A stretch of 64,000 bases of DNA from Polytrichum commune (lineage: Eukaryota > Streptophyta > Polytrichopsida > Polytrichales > Polytrichaceae), in the NCBI GenBank assembly GCA_950295325.1, contig OX485805.1:32043501-32107500 (forward strand), given 5' to 3'. Made by a program: the position numbers and the translations under genes. A model generated the notes under the pieces. It was not told the DNA's origin and did no database searches. It was given only the letters and a program-made list of their open reading frames with translations. How positions within the stretch are numbered: position 1 is the first letter of the stretch; each line of letters starts with the position of its first letter. Below, piece after piece: positions 33,781 to 44,599 of the stretch.

Positions 33781-34675
33781 TCAATCACCGTCCGAGTCGC
33801 AATACTCGGAGTCATCTACCGATGCGTCGTCCGGTCCCTCTAGACATTCTAATGTCTTAGCAACCATTCCTGGCCCTACTTCCACTGCATCGCCCAATAT
33901 GGGTGTCTTCGGTACGATATCGTCATGTAAGGCCGTCACTTGTAATCCGGGAAAATCAGAAGTCCTACCTAGTGCTATGCATTGTACTTCATCCGTTCTT
34001 TGTTGTTTGGAGACCCGAACCCCTCTCGGTTTCTTGCGCAAAACAACTTCCCATCCACACTTCGCTACGTCAGGTGCAAAAAAAACTTGTTCGATGTGGA
34101 GAGGAAAGGCAAATGATTGTGTTGAGTAAGGAATCAATCTGTCAAAGTTTACAATGGTGAAACCATAGTCATCACGCTTCATCGTCGCCCCATCTCCCTT
34201 AATATTTGCAACGACCCAATTGCAATAGAGGACCACCACCTCGAAGAATCCATAGTCCACAGATAGGATTTCCTCCACCCAACCCACATATTCCAACTCC
34301 GCTGCCTTTGGATTTGTGTCCTTCAGGCCCGAGCGACATAATTGTCGAAATGTTGCGGCCACCCCAGAGTCCATCGTTGTCAATTGCGCCTGTGCGCTTC
34401 AGACACGGATGTGGTTTCCAAACGTATACATGGATCGATACGACTTCGCTGCATCCGATGGAGGTAACATCAAGGCCTTAACGTCTTCTTGTACCTCCTC
34501 AGTCCCTTCTTCTATGGCGCGCATCACTGCTTTTGGAAACCAAATGTGAAAATCCTCGTCGCGCAACTCCGCTGGGTACATTACCCGCGCCTTCCACTTC
34601 TTGCGCATGTATTCGTGTCGCTCACATTCCCGCCGTGACATGTCATCCTCGTGTTTCATGCATTTTGGATACAAC
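33781..34675 (-). pseudogene. CACTA transposase C-terminal exon(s), DUF4216-like
   Basis: Reading the minus strand, 34675-34399 is open (YPKCMKHEDDMSRRE, MYPAELRDEDFHIWFPKAV). After one stop, 34383-33781 is open for 200 codons. The second part has EYVGWVEEILSVDYGFFEVVVLYCNWV and DYGFTIVNFDRL, the pattern of the DUF4216 domain that follows TNP2 in plant CACTA transposases. It ends in an acidic tail (DASVDDSEYCDSDGD). An intron with subterminal-like AGTCAT repeats separates it from the upstream TNP2 exon. Confidence 0.7.
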
Positions 34676-34929
34676 CCAACACATCATTACCCGTTACTTG
34701 CTGAAATCACTAAGGGCAGTCATATTTGCATACAACAGTAGTCGTAGTGTGTCGCGATAACTACAACGAAATGCACATTTTACGACTACATTTTGTGATT
34801 GTACTCAGTCATAAATCCCAAAATATGACTGAGTGCAGTCATGAATTTTGGTCACAAAAGATGCGTTTTGTTTTAGTTCGTATGGATTGGACTGTTGTTC
34901 TAAGAGAGGTGGTGCATTTAAGGTTCTTC

Positions 34930-37513
34930 CACTAAAATGTGAACTCACCTCCTCGACTCCTCCAGTGGTGCTGCATTGTTCACCACGAACTCATGTATCC
35001 ATTGTCGAAGGTCGGATGGGAGATGACGCGCCCGCCCGCCATCTTTGAGGATCTCATCATACATTGATGGGTTTCTTTGTCATCCCACACTCTTCGAGTG
35101 GTGACTGTATATTCCTGCATATATTCCGTACAAAATCCCAATGCCTCTACTATGGCGTAGCCTTCAGCCATGCAACCCTCTGGCCGAGTACGGTTTCGGA
35201 CATACCCTTTTAGAGTCTTCAGGTACCTCTCTATAGGGTACATCCAACGTGTATGTACGGGTCCACAAATTTCCACTTCCTCCACGAGATGCAGGACCAA
35301 ATGGCTCATGATGTCAAAAAATGATGGCGGGAATTTTTTTTCCAACATGCATAGTGCTATGGCCGCTTCACACCTCATCTCATGTATTGTTGCGGGATCA
35401 ATGGACTTAGCACACACCCTCCTGAATATACGGCTCAACATTATTATTGATGTCCGCACTTCCTTTTCCATTGTGCAGCGCACACATAGTGCCAACACTT
35501 GCTGCATGAGGACATGGTAGTCATGGGATTTCAGGCCTTTTATTTGCCCATCCACGTTTACGCACTTCTTCAACTGTCCCACATAGTGAGTGGGGGTTCG
35601 CAATGCACGCACTTGCTCCACAAAGACTTCACGCTCTTCTTTCGTCAAAACGTACGAGGACCGAGGTAGAATCACGCTACCGGGTTTTGTTCCTGCTACA
35701 GGCCAAATATGCGGGCGTATACCCGCCTTCTTCATGTCCAGACGAACTCCAAATATGGTTTTCATCACATTCTCAGCGATGTTTTTCTCACAGTGCATAA
35801 CATCCAATGTGTGTCGAATTAGAAGATCCTGCACAATGACTCGAGCCAGTGAGAAATTTGCCGGAGCGAATCACAATATCACTACGTGCAATCATGTGAC
35901 TGTACATGACTACATCCACTCACATAATACTCATAAAAAATATTACTATATGCAATCATGTGACTACGTCCACTCCCTTAATTCTCATAATAATATACAC
36001 GTACTTTCCAGTATGGAAGGTCATATAGACATGTCCTCCTCTTCGTGTATGGGGTCTATTGTCTGCCCAGTTTGGTTTCTGTAGTGTTTTTTTCGTCCAC
36101 ACTTCTCGCTCGTTCGCATATCGCAATTGCTCTCGACCACTCATCCTTCTTGGCGGTAGTCTCATCTCCGGCTGCCCATCAAAATTGGACCTCTGTCGTC
36201 TCCATTGGTGGGTCATTGGCAGTTGTCGTCTATGCCCAAGGTAAACATTCTTTTTCAACGCTTTGGAACGCCGTGTTGCCACGTTGGGGCCACACACGGG
36301 GCAAGCCCTATGTCCTTTTGTTACTTGCCCGGAAATCAAACCGTACGCCGGGAAGTCATTCACCATCCACAAAAGCATGCCATGTAGCTTAAATGTTTTC
36401 TTGCGATCCATCCAGGCAGTCGATCCCTTTCCAAAGCTCTTGGAGCTCCTCAATCAACGATGCCATGTACACATCCACGTTCATGTCTCTCACACTCTCT
36501 TTTCCTGGTATGATTAGCGCAAGCATCATGAAGAAGTTTTTGGTCACTAACCAAGGGGGGAGATTGTAGTTCAGCATGACCACGGGCCAAGTAGAGTGGC
36601 TGAGACTTTGGTTCCTAAATGGATTTACGCCATCCAGTGCAAGGCCAAGCCTAACGTTCCGTTCATCTTCCGCAAACCACGGCCACCTATTATTTACGTG
36701 GTCCCAAGCCTTCGAGTCCACCACGGACCTCATCACCTTGTCCTTACTTTTCCCACCTACATACCACTTCATTAGCTCCGCGATCCGTGTGCAGCTGTAC
36801 ATCCTTCGCAAACGAGGAATCAAAGGAAAATGTCTCAAAACTTTGACTGGAATTGTACTGGAGTTCTTTACAAAGCGCAATTTGTGGCATGTTGGGCACT
36901 CCGTTGCATTCTCCAATTCTTTCCGAAACAAACAACATCCATCTCTACACGCATGTATTGAGTTGTAGGACAACCCCAACTTCATCAACAAGCCTTTCGC
37001 CTCGTTAAATGATTTCGATAGTGTGTTGTCCTTGGGTAAAATTGTCTCCTTCAACAACTTCAACAACTCATCCACAAAGTTGTTTGGTACGGCAAAGGTG
37101 GTGCAACACAATAGTATCAAGAGTGTCGATGTGAGACGGTTCGAGGGGCTTCCCTCGTAAAGTGGAGTTCTAGCTTCGCATAAGAGATTTTGGTGGTCTA
37201 CCCCACTAGGGTCCTCACTGTTCATGGTACTCCCTCTTGTTTCCATGGGGTCATTCATTTCTTCTCTTTCCCCCTCGCTACCTTCACTGTCCTTCGTTGT
37301 GAAACCATCCTCCCCTTCATCATCTTCAACCAATGCATCCCCGAGTCCCTCATGTATGGTGGCTTCGGTTTCGTGTCCGTCAAATTTGAGGCCATCGTAC
37401 TTGCCGAAGCACTCTGCCACCATACGTAGAACCTCAACTTCTCCATCTTGTCCATCGTTTGTGTTAGGGTATGTCTGGCTTCTTTGCCCAGTCCGGGGTG
37501 CATGGGAGAACAA
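34930..37513 (-). pseudogene. TNP2-type CACTA transposase with frameshifts
   Basis: From 37513 the minus strand is open for 374 codons: an acidic N-terminal region, CRDGCCLFRKELENATECPTC (zinc-ribbon-like), VLRHFPLIPRLRRMY, NVRLGLALDGVNPF, HSTWPVVMLNYNLPPWL and DVYMASLIEELQELW. These are the TNP2 (Transposase_21) hallmarks. A one-base change near 36400 shifts to KTFKLHGMLLWMVNDFPAYG and QVTKGHRACPVCG. After another shift near 36050 and a 176-bp GTACGT..GCAG intron (35829-36004), it resumes LYDLPYWK-DLLIRHTLDVMHCEKN and the DUF4218-like HLVLHLVEEVEICGPV. A further shift near 35070 precedes the exon end. At least three lesions make it inactive. Confidence 0.85.
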
Positions 37514-37560
37514 GTCAATCGGGCTGTACTCGTCCTGCAGAGAGTGATAAATTTGTGCGC

Positions 37561-38030
37561 ACGTTATATATTTTCACTTTGGCAGAAACATACGACAAGG
37601 ACTCATAACAATGACAATCATAGAACACGGATTGTATATAACATGGACATATTATATACAAATGTATGAAAACGACAAGGAGCAATCACAAGTAGTCTTG
37701 TATCACATGGATGAGTCATAAATTTGTGACTTCTGTGTTACATGAGTTATAAAATACGCGCTGTATCTAACGAGGGGCAATCATAAAACGCCGAATATAA
37801 CATGAACGTGTAACATGCGTGGGGGGGGATGTCCATCGATTATGAAGACAAGAGTGTGTCAGGTAAAAAAAAATTCATGCAACATACAAATACAAACAAT
37901 GGATTTAAAAAAATGGTCATGTTCCACGTACACATGTATACCGTGGTCCGGACATGTATACAAAATTTTGTCAAAACAAAACATGACTTGGTGTAATCAT
38001 GTTAGTGAACACATGGCGTACTTTAGTCAT
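37561..38030. other. Noncoding flank of TNP2
   Basis: AT-rich sequence with repeated ACATGG/CATAAAAC-like words, where the TNP2 promoter would be expected. No coding signal and no recognisable second CACTA terminus. Confidence 0.5.
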
Positions 38031-38990
38031 TCCTAATATGGACTAATGGGTGTTAGCCTACAATGCGGTGTGCAGGTTCAAAGAGTAGTGTGCATACAAC
38101 TCTTCTCCGACCAAAATGTCCTTTGTGGCTATGGTGATTACATACCCTCATTCCTGTTTGTTCCAGGGTTTTGGCAACATGCGAAATTCCCACACCACAT
38201 TTCCTATTTCTTTGCGTCCTATGGAACTATTTATGAAGCCAGCGACATTCCCTTTCATTACATCTCCATCGATGTACAAGTCCGGCTCAACTTGCATCGC
38301 ATATGACTTCACTCGAGGTTGTGCCTTCTTCAAAGCTCTGTATTCTCCCAAGGTGTATTGTGGTCCTACAAATGGAAGCAGTTCCTCTCCCTCTTTGGCG
38401 GGTTGAAGTGCAAAGAGACCCCAACCCATGAATGGGAAGTTGGACACCCTTACTTCCCATTCTCTATTTCAGTATGAAAACTTTATAAGTTTTGGGATGG
38501 GCCCGTCACACCACTGTCTGTCATACACGTTTGACCCCCATGTCTGCAAGGCTCGTACTCTTGCAGACGTTGTGTTTGGCATGGACTGTGAAGGCGTTTC
38601 GTGTCCTCCTAGAAACTTTATCAGGGATGTCTTGCAAGCAGCTTTTACAATGGGTCTCCATCGGGCCTACAAAATTCATGTACACAAAGATGAAAACTCG
38701 CTCAAAGCAGGACCACCCGCTTACGCTCATTCAAAAGTTGTTTCTGGAATGACTTACCAAGATAGAGGCTGTAAACACAGGGTCCTTTTTTTGCTGCGAA
38801 GATGCTTTCGAATTGTGGCTCGATCAAGGACTTTCCCTCCTGCACACTCCATGCACGGGCATGGGTACTTGGATAGCTGCATTGCATCTGCTTGGACCTA
38901 TTGTTCTTGCCATAACTGTAGATGCTTCAAGCATTCGACCTCCCCTCTTGCCATCCTGTGGTGTGCACGGCATACGCGGCGGGTCAATTT
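38031..38990 (-). pseudogene. SET-domain methyltransferase fragment
   Basis: On the minus strand 38447-38148 reads FPFMGWGLFALQPAKEGEELLPFVG, then DGDVMKGNVAGFINSS, then NVVWEFRMLPKPW. After one in-frame TGA (about 38148) it continues YVITIATKDILVGEELYAHYSLN to a stop near 38050. This matches the SET order G.GLFA, the N-rich NH/FINSS turn, and the final DI..GEEL..YY block. The Asn-His of active SET domains reads FINSS here. Sequence upstream to about 38900 continues in the same sense (KLIKFSY, EWEVRVSN) with stops. It lies on the TNP2 strand, just 5' of the transposase, and is cut by copy C at 38997. Confidence 0.65.
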
Positions 38991-38996
38991 GTGATA

Positions 38997-39677
38997 TAAC
39001 ACTATATTCGTTAAATTGAGACTTTCTCTAGTCTCAAATTAATATATGGATCAAACAACATTCCGTGTTCCGAAACTATATTGAGAACAATCTCAAATAT
39101 ATTATATGTTCTAATATCCCAAATCTATGATGTGTGGACATAAGCACATATGGTAGAGCACTCAACACCAACTTTATCAACAAAAACACATTGGGTAGAG
39201 CACTCCAAACTAGTTTCACCCAATGAACATATAAAATGATTTCTAATATTAGCATGGTCAATAAAATATAGACATTGCAACATACAAAGTGCATGCAATA
39301 AATGCATATTTCTTCAATGGACAATTTAGTCCCAAACTTAATAGAAAAATGAACTTCACATTTGTATTGAAATATAGCAAATGGATATTCATCCAACCCC
39401 AAACAATATAGCATTTGCAAGTTCTACCCAAACTTTGCCCCAATTTTCAAGAGCACACATATGAGTAATATATATTCATAGAATTACATATTATACTATA
39501 ATCATGCTAACACAATCCTACCAACTTCTCATTCAACGTGGGTTGGTTCTTCTGCAATCCGAGCAAGGTTGTCTTTTGCAAAAGTTATGTACTTTTGAGG
39601 GATGGACACCGATCCACTATGATTTTTCCGTGGTTTCTATGCTATGAATATGGAATATGTATCTACCCAAGAAGGAC
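38997..39677 (-). mobile_element. Copy C of the DUF7869-like element, right end only
   Basis: The sequence runs from the TAACACTATATTCG terminus, through the hairpin (TTGAGACT/AGTCTCAA), the 3' untranslated segment and the last ~45 codons. It then breaks at AAGAAGGAC (39677), where an LTR begins. It is close to copies A and B throughout. Only the final coding segment survives. Confidence 0.85.
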
Positions 39678-41011
39678 TGTGAGCCCAAAATTGATGCCCA
39701 CATTGGTTGTTAACACTTGTAAAATATTACAAGTGGTGTTTTGGTGATTTATGATTATTCACAAAAATATAAAAAAATTGAAGCTTGAAGAAAGCTTAGT
39801 TTGAAGCATTAGGCTTTTGTGGAGTGGATTTAAGTAGGAGAAGGACAAACCTTGGTAAAATGTGGTAGGTAGAAAGCCAAGGTTAGTTAAATGTTTGAAT
39901 TAGGATCCTTGTTGATCATTTGAGGGAGGAAGGCTTAGAGATAGGATTAGAGCCTACAAAGTAGGAGGAAATCTCGAGGGCTTATCGTGAGCCTTGAGGG
40001 TGCTCACCCCCTCAAACTCACTATATAATCCCTCATTCTTCCCTCACTCATCCTCTCTTTCCTTCGTGCTCCTTGGCACTCCACGTGTTATAAGTGTGGG
40101 TGCGTGGGAAGCAAGATAGGAGCACGTGTGTGTGCATGGATGTAAGGTTAGGAGCCAAGGCTAGTTGGCCTTGAAGAGGGCTTCACCTCTTGTTAGTAAT
40201 AGTTGGGCGTGAATGATTTAAAGTTCAATTTATGGCTTTGTTTGAATACTTGGATTTACATTGATTAGCCTTATACTTATGCGGAGGTACAAAGTCCAAA
40301 AACTAGTGAAAAAGTGTAGATTCAAAGGAAACAGCGTAGAATTGCGACCATATATTTTTTGGCAGTAGAAATATTATTGCATATTCATGTAGAGGACTTC
40401 ATTACCTATTCATGGATACCAAGAACTCATTTTTTGGATTTCATATGAATTTTTGAGAGCCAAAAAACCGAGATTATGTCCAAACTTCCAAAAGCTAGTG
40501 ATACACTCTTATAGTTTTTGACTTATGATGTTTAGACTTAAAATGTTGGATTCATTAGGTAGGAAGGGGTGTGTGTAACTTTTGAATGTATTGGTGATTG
40601 ACCATTGAGGTTGAATTTAGTAATGGAATGTGAAGGCCTGTAAAGGAGAGGCCACCATAAGTTACACAAGTATTTGTTAATACTTAAACTTATGTGCTTC
40701 ATGGAATCAACAAGCGAAGGTTCGTGCAGTAGTGTGGAATCAACGGCGAGGACTCGATTCACACGAGGGATATCTTTGAAGACATGCGTGGCCAAAGCGG
40801 CCGGGTGGACTTTAGAGAAATACAAGGATGTGACATTACCTGAGATTAAGGAGTGTAAGAAGACATAGTATAGACTTGGCTAAGTTGCGTATATTCCAAC
40901 GATAGATTGGAATCATACATTGTGTTACAAAGAGAAAAATCTCTACATGTCATTATAAACTTCTCCATTCGGACTAGGACGAAATTGAAGGGTGGAGGTT
41001 TTTTTGTGACA
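39678..41011 (+). repeat. Solo LTR of the TGTGAGC family (LTR3), without target duplication
   Basis: It starts TGTGAGCCCAAAA like the LTR at 57758 and ends with GGACTAGGACG, AAGGG and GTGACA like the LTRs ending at 59519 and 51537. There is a TATA-like CTATATAATCC at about 40022. The left flank is AGGAC (copy C) and the right flank is GGCGG (SWIM gene copy 1). They do not match, unlike the other two LTRs of the family. No coding sequence is seen inside. Confidence 0.7.
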
Positions 41012-41178
41012 GGCGGAGTCAATTCTCGTATTGCAAGCATGTTTACTATATTTTTTTAAAGGTCTGTCATCGCAATTCTGATGTAGACTTTTTCATCCAC
41101 GCGCCAACCTTCAGCTTCAACGAGGTCAAAGTTATTCTCGAGAGTGGAATTTTAACTCACCCTTTAGATCAGGCCTAG
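41012..41178 (+). pseudogene. SWIM gene copy 1, C-terminal fragment
   Basis: Reads YCKHVYYIFLKV, then FFIHAPTFSFNEVKVILESGILTHPLDQA and a stop at 41176-41178. It matches the last ~55 codons of the genes at 41707 and 44150, including the C-x-H end of the SWIM finger. Everything upstream was replaced by LTR3. Confidence 0.8.
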
Positions 41179-41406
41179 GATTACTCTAAGTGTCCATTTT
41201 TCCCATCAACATGATAGATGAAGTAGTGCCTATTCATCCATGTTTCTAATAGAGTACACCATATACTAAGTGATATAAGATTTTCATTGAATAATTAAAT
41301 ATTGTCTACTCAAAAATATAATAAATATAATCCCATGGATTATTTTTATTCAGCTCAAAAAGTTGGATTACAATACTCAACCGTATCATGTGTCTCTATA
41401 CATATT

Positions 41407-41706
41407 GGGATCATCATTGGTTTTCATCATCTACTTAATTATTATATCACAATTTTACGATCATTTTGGCACTTCACGGTTCTCAAACTAAATCAGACCA
41501 TTTCAAATTCAGGGCATTTATTTTATTTAGTGCCCACACATTCCACGGAAATAGGTCCCAATTTTTTTCTATTTTGGGCAGAATTCGGAATATTCTAAGT
41601 ATAATATTTTACTATTTTTAGGGAATTCTAAATTTAATGCAGAATCTATCCTATTTTTACCACATTTCCGCTCTCCGCTCGCATACAAGCCTCGTCCAAA
41701 GGGTTC
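41407..41706 (+). promoter_or_regulatory. Repeated promoter block of the SWIM genes (first copy)
   Basis: The block TTGGGATCATCATTGGTTTT ... CCACGGAAATAGGTCCCAA ... CTCTCCGCTCGCA lies directly before the ATG at 41707. The same order recurs at about 45540-45880, and its second half at about 44045-44200. Conservation of the ACGGAAATAGGTC core and of the CTC/CGCT-rich leader next to the start codons marks them as duplicated 5' flanks. Confidence 0.7.
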
Positions 41707-43605
41707 ATGGCGGACAGTGCACAGGCCAATTGGAATGCAGTTAGGATTATCTATGGCAGCGGTGATCCCAAGGTTCCTATGGAGTCTCGCGAGAGGACAT
41801 GTCTATTACATTGGACAGTGTCTATGGAGCGCCACACCGCCACCCACATCAAGCCCGACCTTCAACAGCAACACAAGTTGTTATGCAAGCAGTACAAGGA
41901 TGCCAAGACTCCTGAGCAGTCCGAGTCCCGTTATCTTGCCATCCGGACATGGTGGCTTTCCTCTGGAGCTGCATCCGAGGAAGGAATCAAGGACCTTGAT
42001 ACATGGCTTGCATTCTGGCATTTTTGTTACCGTCAATTGGGTGGTTTCATGCAACTAGTGAGTACCCACCCACTTTCTATTTCGCTTTTTGGTGTCAACT
42101 TTTTTTTGGTTTGTTTTGGTTTTTTGGTGTCAGTTTTGGCTTTTAGCGTGTTTTTGTGCAAAGCGTACTCACTACATTTTATTGACTTCTCTCAGAATTT
42201 CACAGATTCTGAGTTGGTAGAGATGCCATCTTGCAACCTCTCTGAGACAGTCGATAACAAATGGCTTCAGCAGTCTGGAAACCGTGGCTCTGATCTATAT
42301 GTTGCGACCGTGGATGATTTTGTGAGGGCGTTCATGCAATGTACGAACTACTACGCCTACTTGAAGGGTGAACGGTCTGGCCCTGGCCCAGGAAAAGAAG
42401 AACTCCGCCTTCGTGCTGCACAACGATCCGGTGACGCCAAGAGAATTGTTGCAGCCCTCGAGCACATGCCTGGAGCAGAGCATTGGTGCACCCGCAAACC
42501 CCAACTCGAAGGAGAGGAGGTCTTTGGCACCACCAAGCGCAAACTTGATATGCCCCCTGGTTCTGATCAAGATTCACATAGACCCGACAAGGTCAGCTTC
42601 TCTCATCCACGAGTGAGCACTAGGTCAACCAAGGCACGCACTGATTCCGCCACACCATCAGACCTGCCCCTAACACAATCACCCGAGAAAGCGATTCCAC
42701 AACGGGTCACCCACGTCAATAACATTCAGGAGACCCACTGCGATGTTTCCAAGTGGCACATTTCTAGACTGCCCAAGACTTCCGCCAAGGCCTGCTTCGC
42801 CATGCAAGCTCGCACAAAGACCAAGTGCACCCAGAAGATCGTTCGGCATGGTAAAAGTACTCCAGCTCCTACGTACACCGGCTACATGCGCGACTACAAG
42901 ATAAACAAGGAATTCTTGACACAGTTCTTCTTCTGCAACGACGACATTGAGAGATGTGTCAAAGGCACTAGGAGGAAGTGGGTGCAGCACCGTCCGGATG
43001 TCCTGGACGTCTGGCCTGTCCTCACTGGGACAAACCTCACTCTCCAGGAGGTTTTGGCCCTTGAAGAAGGGAGATTCCAACTTCAGCAGCGTCAAGATGT
43101 GTCACCCAGAAGACTATTCGGCGACTCTTCCAATGTTGCTTCATCCATGGCCGAACTCCCTACCCCGGCCCAAGCCGATCAATACCCTACGCTGAGGTTT
43201 GGAAAAAAAATCCGGCGCAGTAACAACGGACCATGCGTCCAACAACGCAACAAGTGGGAGTCAACCCTCAACATCGACGGTCAAATCACCTCCGTCACAA
43301 TGATACCTCACCCAGGGATCGGGTGCATCATTCTGTTCCAGTCCCGAAAGAAGGCTAAGGTTGAAGAGTACCGTATCACTATCAGCACCTTCCCGTCGTG
43401 CACGTGCCCGGATTTCGTGGAGATGTCAGCAAGAGCACTTGGGAAGCGGCGCCCTTGGGTGAACTGCAAGCACTTGTACTTCATCTTCCGTGTGACCTGC
43501 AACTTGGATCAATACCAAGACACTTTCATCCATGCTCCGAGCCTTAGTTTAAATGAAGTGAAGCACCTCCTCGAAAGTGGCATCATGAAGCATGTGGGAC
43601 CTTAG
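41707..43605 (+). CDS. SWIM zinc-finger protein, full-length member of a local cluster
   Basis: Start ATG 41707 follows the repeated promoter block. A probable intron at 42058-42195 (GTGAGT..CTCTCAG) is 138 bp and free of stops, so retention keeps frame; with removal the protein is about 586 residues. The intron peptide is hydrophobic and unlike the rest (GVNFFLVCFGFLVSVLAF), which supports removal. The C-terminus holds a SWIM finger: Cys519, Cys521 (SCTCPDF), then Cys541 and His543 (NCKHLY). A KR-rich middle part could be a nuclear-localisation region. SWIM fingers occur in MULE transposases and plant regulators; no transposase catalytic core is visible here. The role is presumably DNA or protein binding. 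Confidence 0.7.
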   Translation: MADSAQANWNAVRIIYGSGDPKVPMESRERTCLLHWTVSMERHTATHIKPDLQQQHKLLCKQYKDAKTPEQSESRYLAIRTWWLSSGAASEEGIKDLDTWLAFWHFCYRQLGGFMQLVSTHPLSISLFGVNFFLVCFGFLVSVLAFSVFLCKAYSLHFIDFSQNFTDSELVEMPSCNLSETVDNKWLQQSGNRGSDLYVATVDDFVRAFMQCTNYYAYLKGERSGPGPGKEELRLRAAQRSGDAKRIVAALEHMPGAEHWCTRKPQLEGEEVFGTTKRKLDMPPGSDQDSHRPDKVSFSHPRVSTRSTKARTDSATPSDLPLTQSPEKAIPQRVTHVNNIQETHCDVSKWHISRLPKTSAKACFAMQARTKTKCTQKIVRHGKSTPAPTYTGYMRDYKINKEFLTQFFFCNDDIERCVKGTRRKWVQHRPDVLDVWPVLTGTNLTLQEVLALEEGRFQLQQRQDVSPRRLFGDSSNVASSMAELPTPAQADQYPTLRFGKKIRRSNNGPCVQQRNKWESTLNIDGQITSVTMIPHPGIGCIILFQSRKKAKVEEYRITISTFPSCTCPDFVEMSARALGKRRPWVNCKHLYFIFRVTCNLDQYQDTFIHAPSLSLNEVKHLLESGIMKHVGP

Positions 43606-44149
43606 CGTGGATACCTATAGGAGCTAGGCTGCCCCCCCTTATTTATAAGTTGTCGCTAAGTATTATTGCGTTGAGTATACTATAGTATGAGTGCACGTTT
43701 TCTGAAAATATCGCTGATATATCAGACCTATCATTATCTACATGATGTGAATTGTATTCGTTTTTAAATATCTATAAAGGTTTCTAAATATTTATGGGTC
43801 TCTCCTTCCAACAGTAGTTTTAGGTGTTATTGAATGGGACGAGTTTTGCTACTTTGCTTGAATGCTTGAATGCTTGAATTTTTTGACTTAGAATTTTCTC
43901 TTACGTTGTGACCATAGCCTATGATTAACCAGCTCTCACCATAATATGGACAGTCAAAAGTTCCCTGGTTTAAGTAAATCATGTGAACTAGTCTCTCTGA
44001 AAGGTACCCTAAAACCAAGTCTCTGTCCTGAAAGCCCTCAAAATTTGCACGGAAATAGGTCCATCATTTTTACTAAAAAAAGAGGTCCCACAATTTTTTC
44101 TATTTCTATTTTCTAAATTTGGAAAGTTTATTACTATAATTGGAAAGCG
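43606..44149. other. Spacer between SWIM copies
   Basis: AT-rich 3' flank of the full-length gene, then the promoter-type block (ACGGAAATAGGTCC at about 44051, CTCACCGCTCACCG at about 44161). No coding signal. Confidence 0.6.
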
Positions 44150-44599
44150 TTGACTCTTTCTGCTCACCGCTCACCGCTTGCGTCCCACCGTTCACACGGT
44201 AGCGTTGTTGGATCCAGCAGCGCACCTTCGGCAAAGCAAAGGCAGATGGTTGCCTCTGTTGAAGCTATGCATGGTACTGTTCTGAAGTTAACTATGATCC
44301 CTCAACCGGGCTTTGGTTGCATTATCACTCTGCAGTCCAAGGCAGAACCGCAACCCCCCATTTACCAAGTGACAGTGAGTTCTCTTTCAGAGTGCAATTG
44401 CGCATTCTTCTTGGATATGATTTCCAAGTTCGGCCGTAAACGAAATTCCTATCTAAATTGTAAGCATCTCTATTACATCTTCATCAAGGTTTCTAATTTG
44501 GATCCTGAAGTGAATTTGTTCATTCACGCCCCGACCTTTAGCTTCAATGAAGTCAAACTCATCCTCGAAGGGGGTCTTTTGACACATTCTACTTCCTAG
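44150..44599 (+). pseudogene. SWIM gene copy 3, N-terminally deleted
   Basis: An open frame carrying TMIPQPGFGCIITLQS, ECNCAFF and NCKHLYYIF (SWIM C-x-C...C-x-H intact), then LFIHAPTFSFNEVKLILEGG. It aligns with the last ~115 codons of the 41707 gene. The promoter-like block sits immediately upstream, so the whole N-terminal and middle region was deleted or never copied. An ATG at 44246 would give a 117-residue SWIM-only protein, which may still be expressed. Confidence 0.65.

Larger units (their letters stand above)
33126..37560 (-). mobile_element. CACTA (En/Spm) transposon, right terminus and TNP2 region
   Basis: The plus strand at 33126 reads CACTACAACAGATTGGG, a canonical CACTA terminus, directly abutting copy B sequence (the 3 bp before it are TCA). 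Inside lie multiple AGTCATATTT and AGTCACATTT-type motifs (33195, 33250, 33365-33410, 34720, 34810), as expected of subterminal repeats. DUF4216-like and TNP2-like coding sequence follows on the minus strand. I could not find the opposite terminus (ending GTAGTG) before copy C starts at 38997, so the left end in transcriptional sense is lost or degenerate. The end given is the start of TNP2. Confidence 0.85.

Noticed and set aside
40674-40868. 64-codon open frame within LTR3
   Set aside because: Short, without motif, inside a solo LTR; no support beyond being open.
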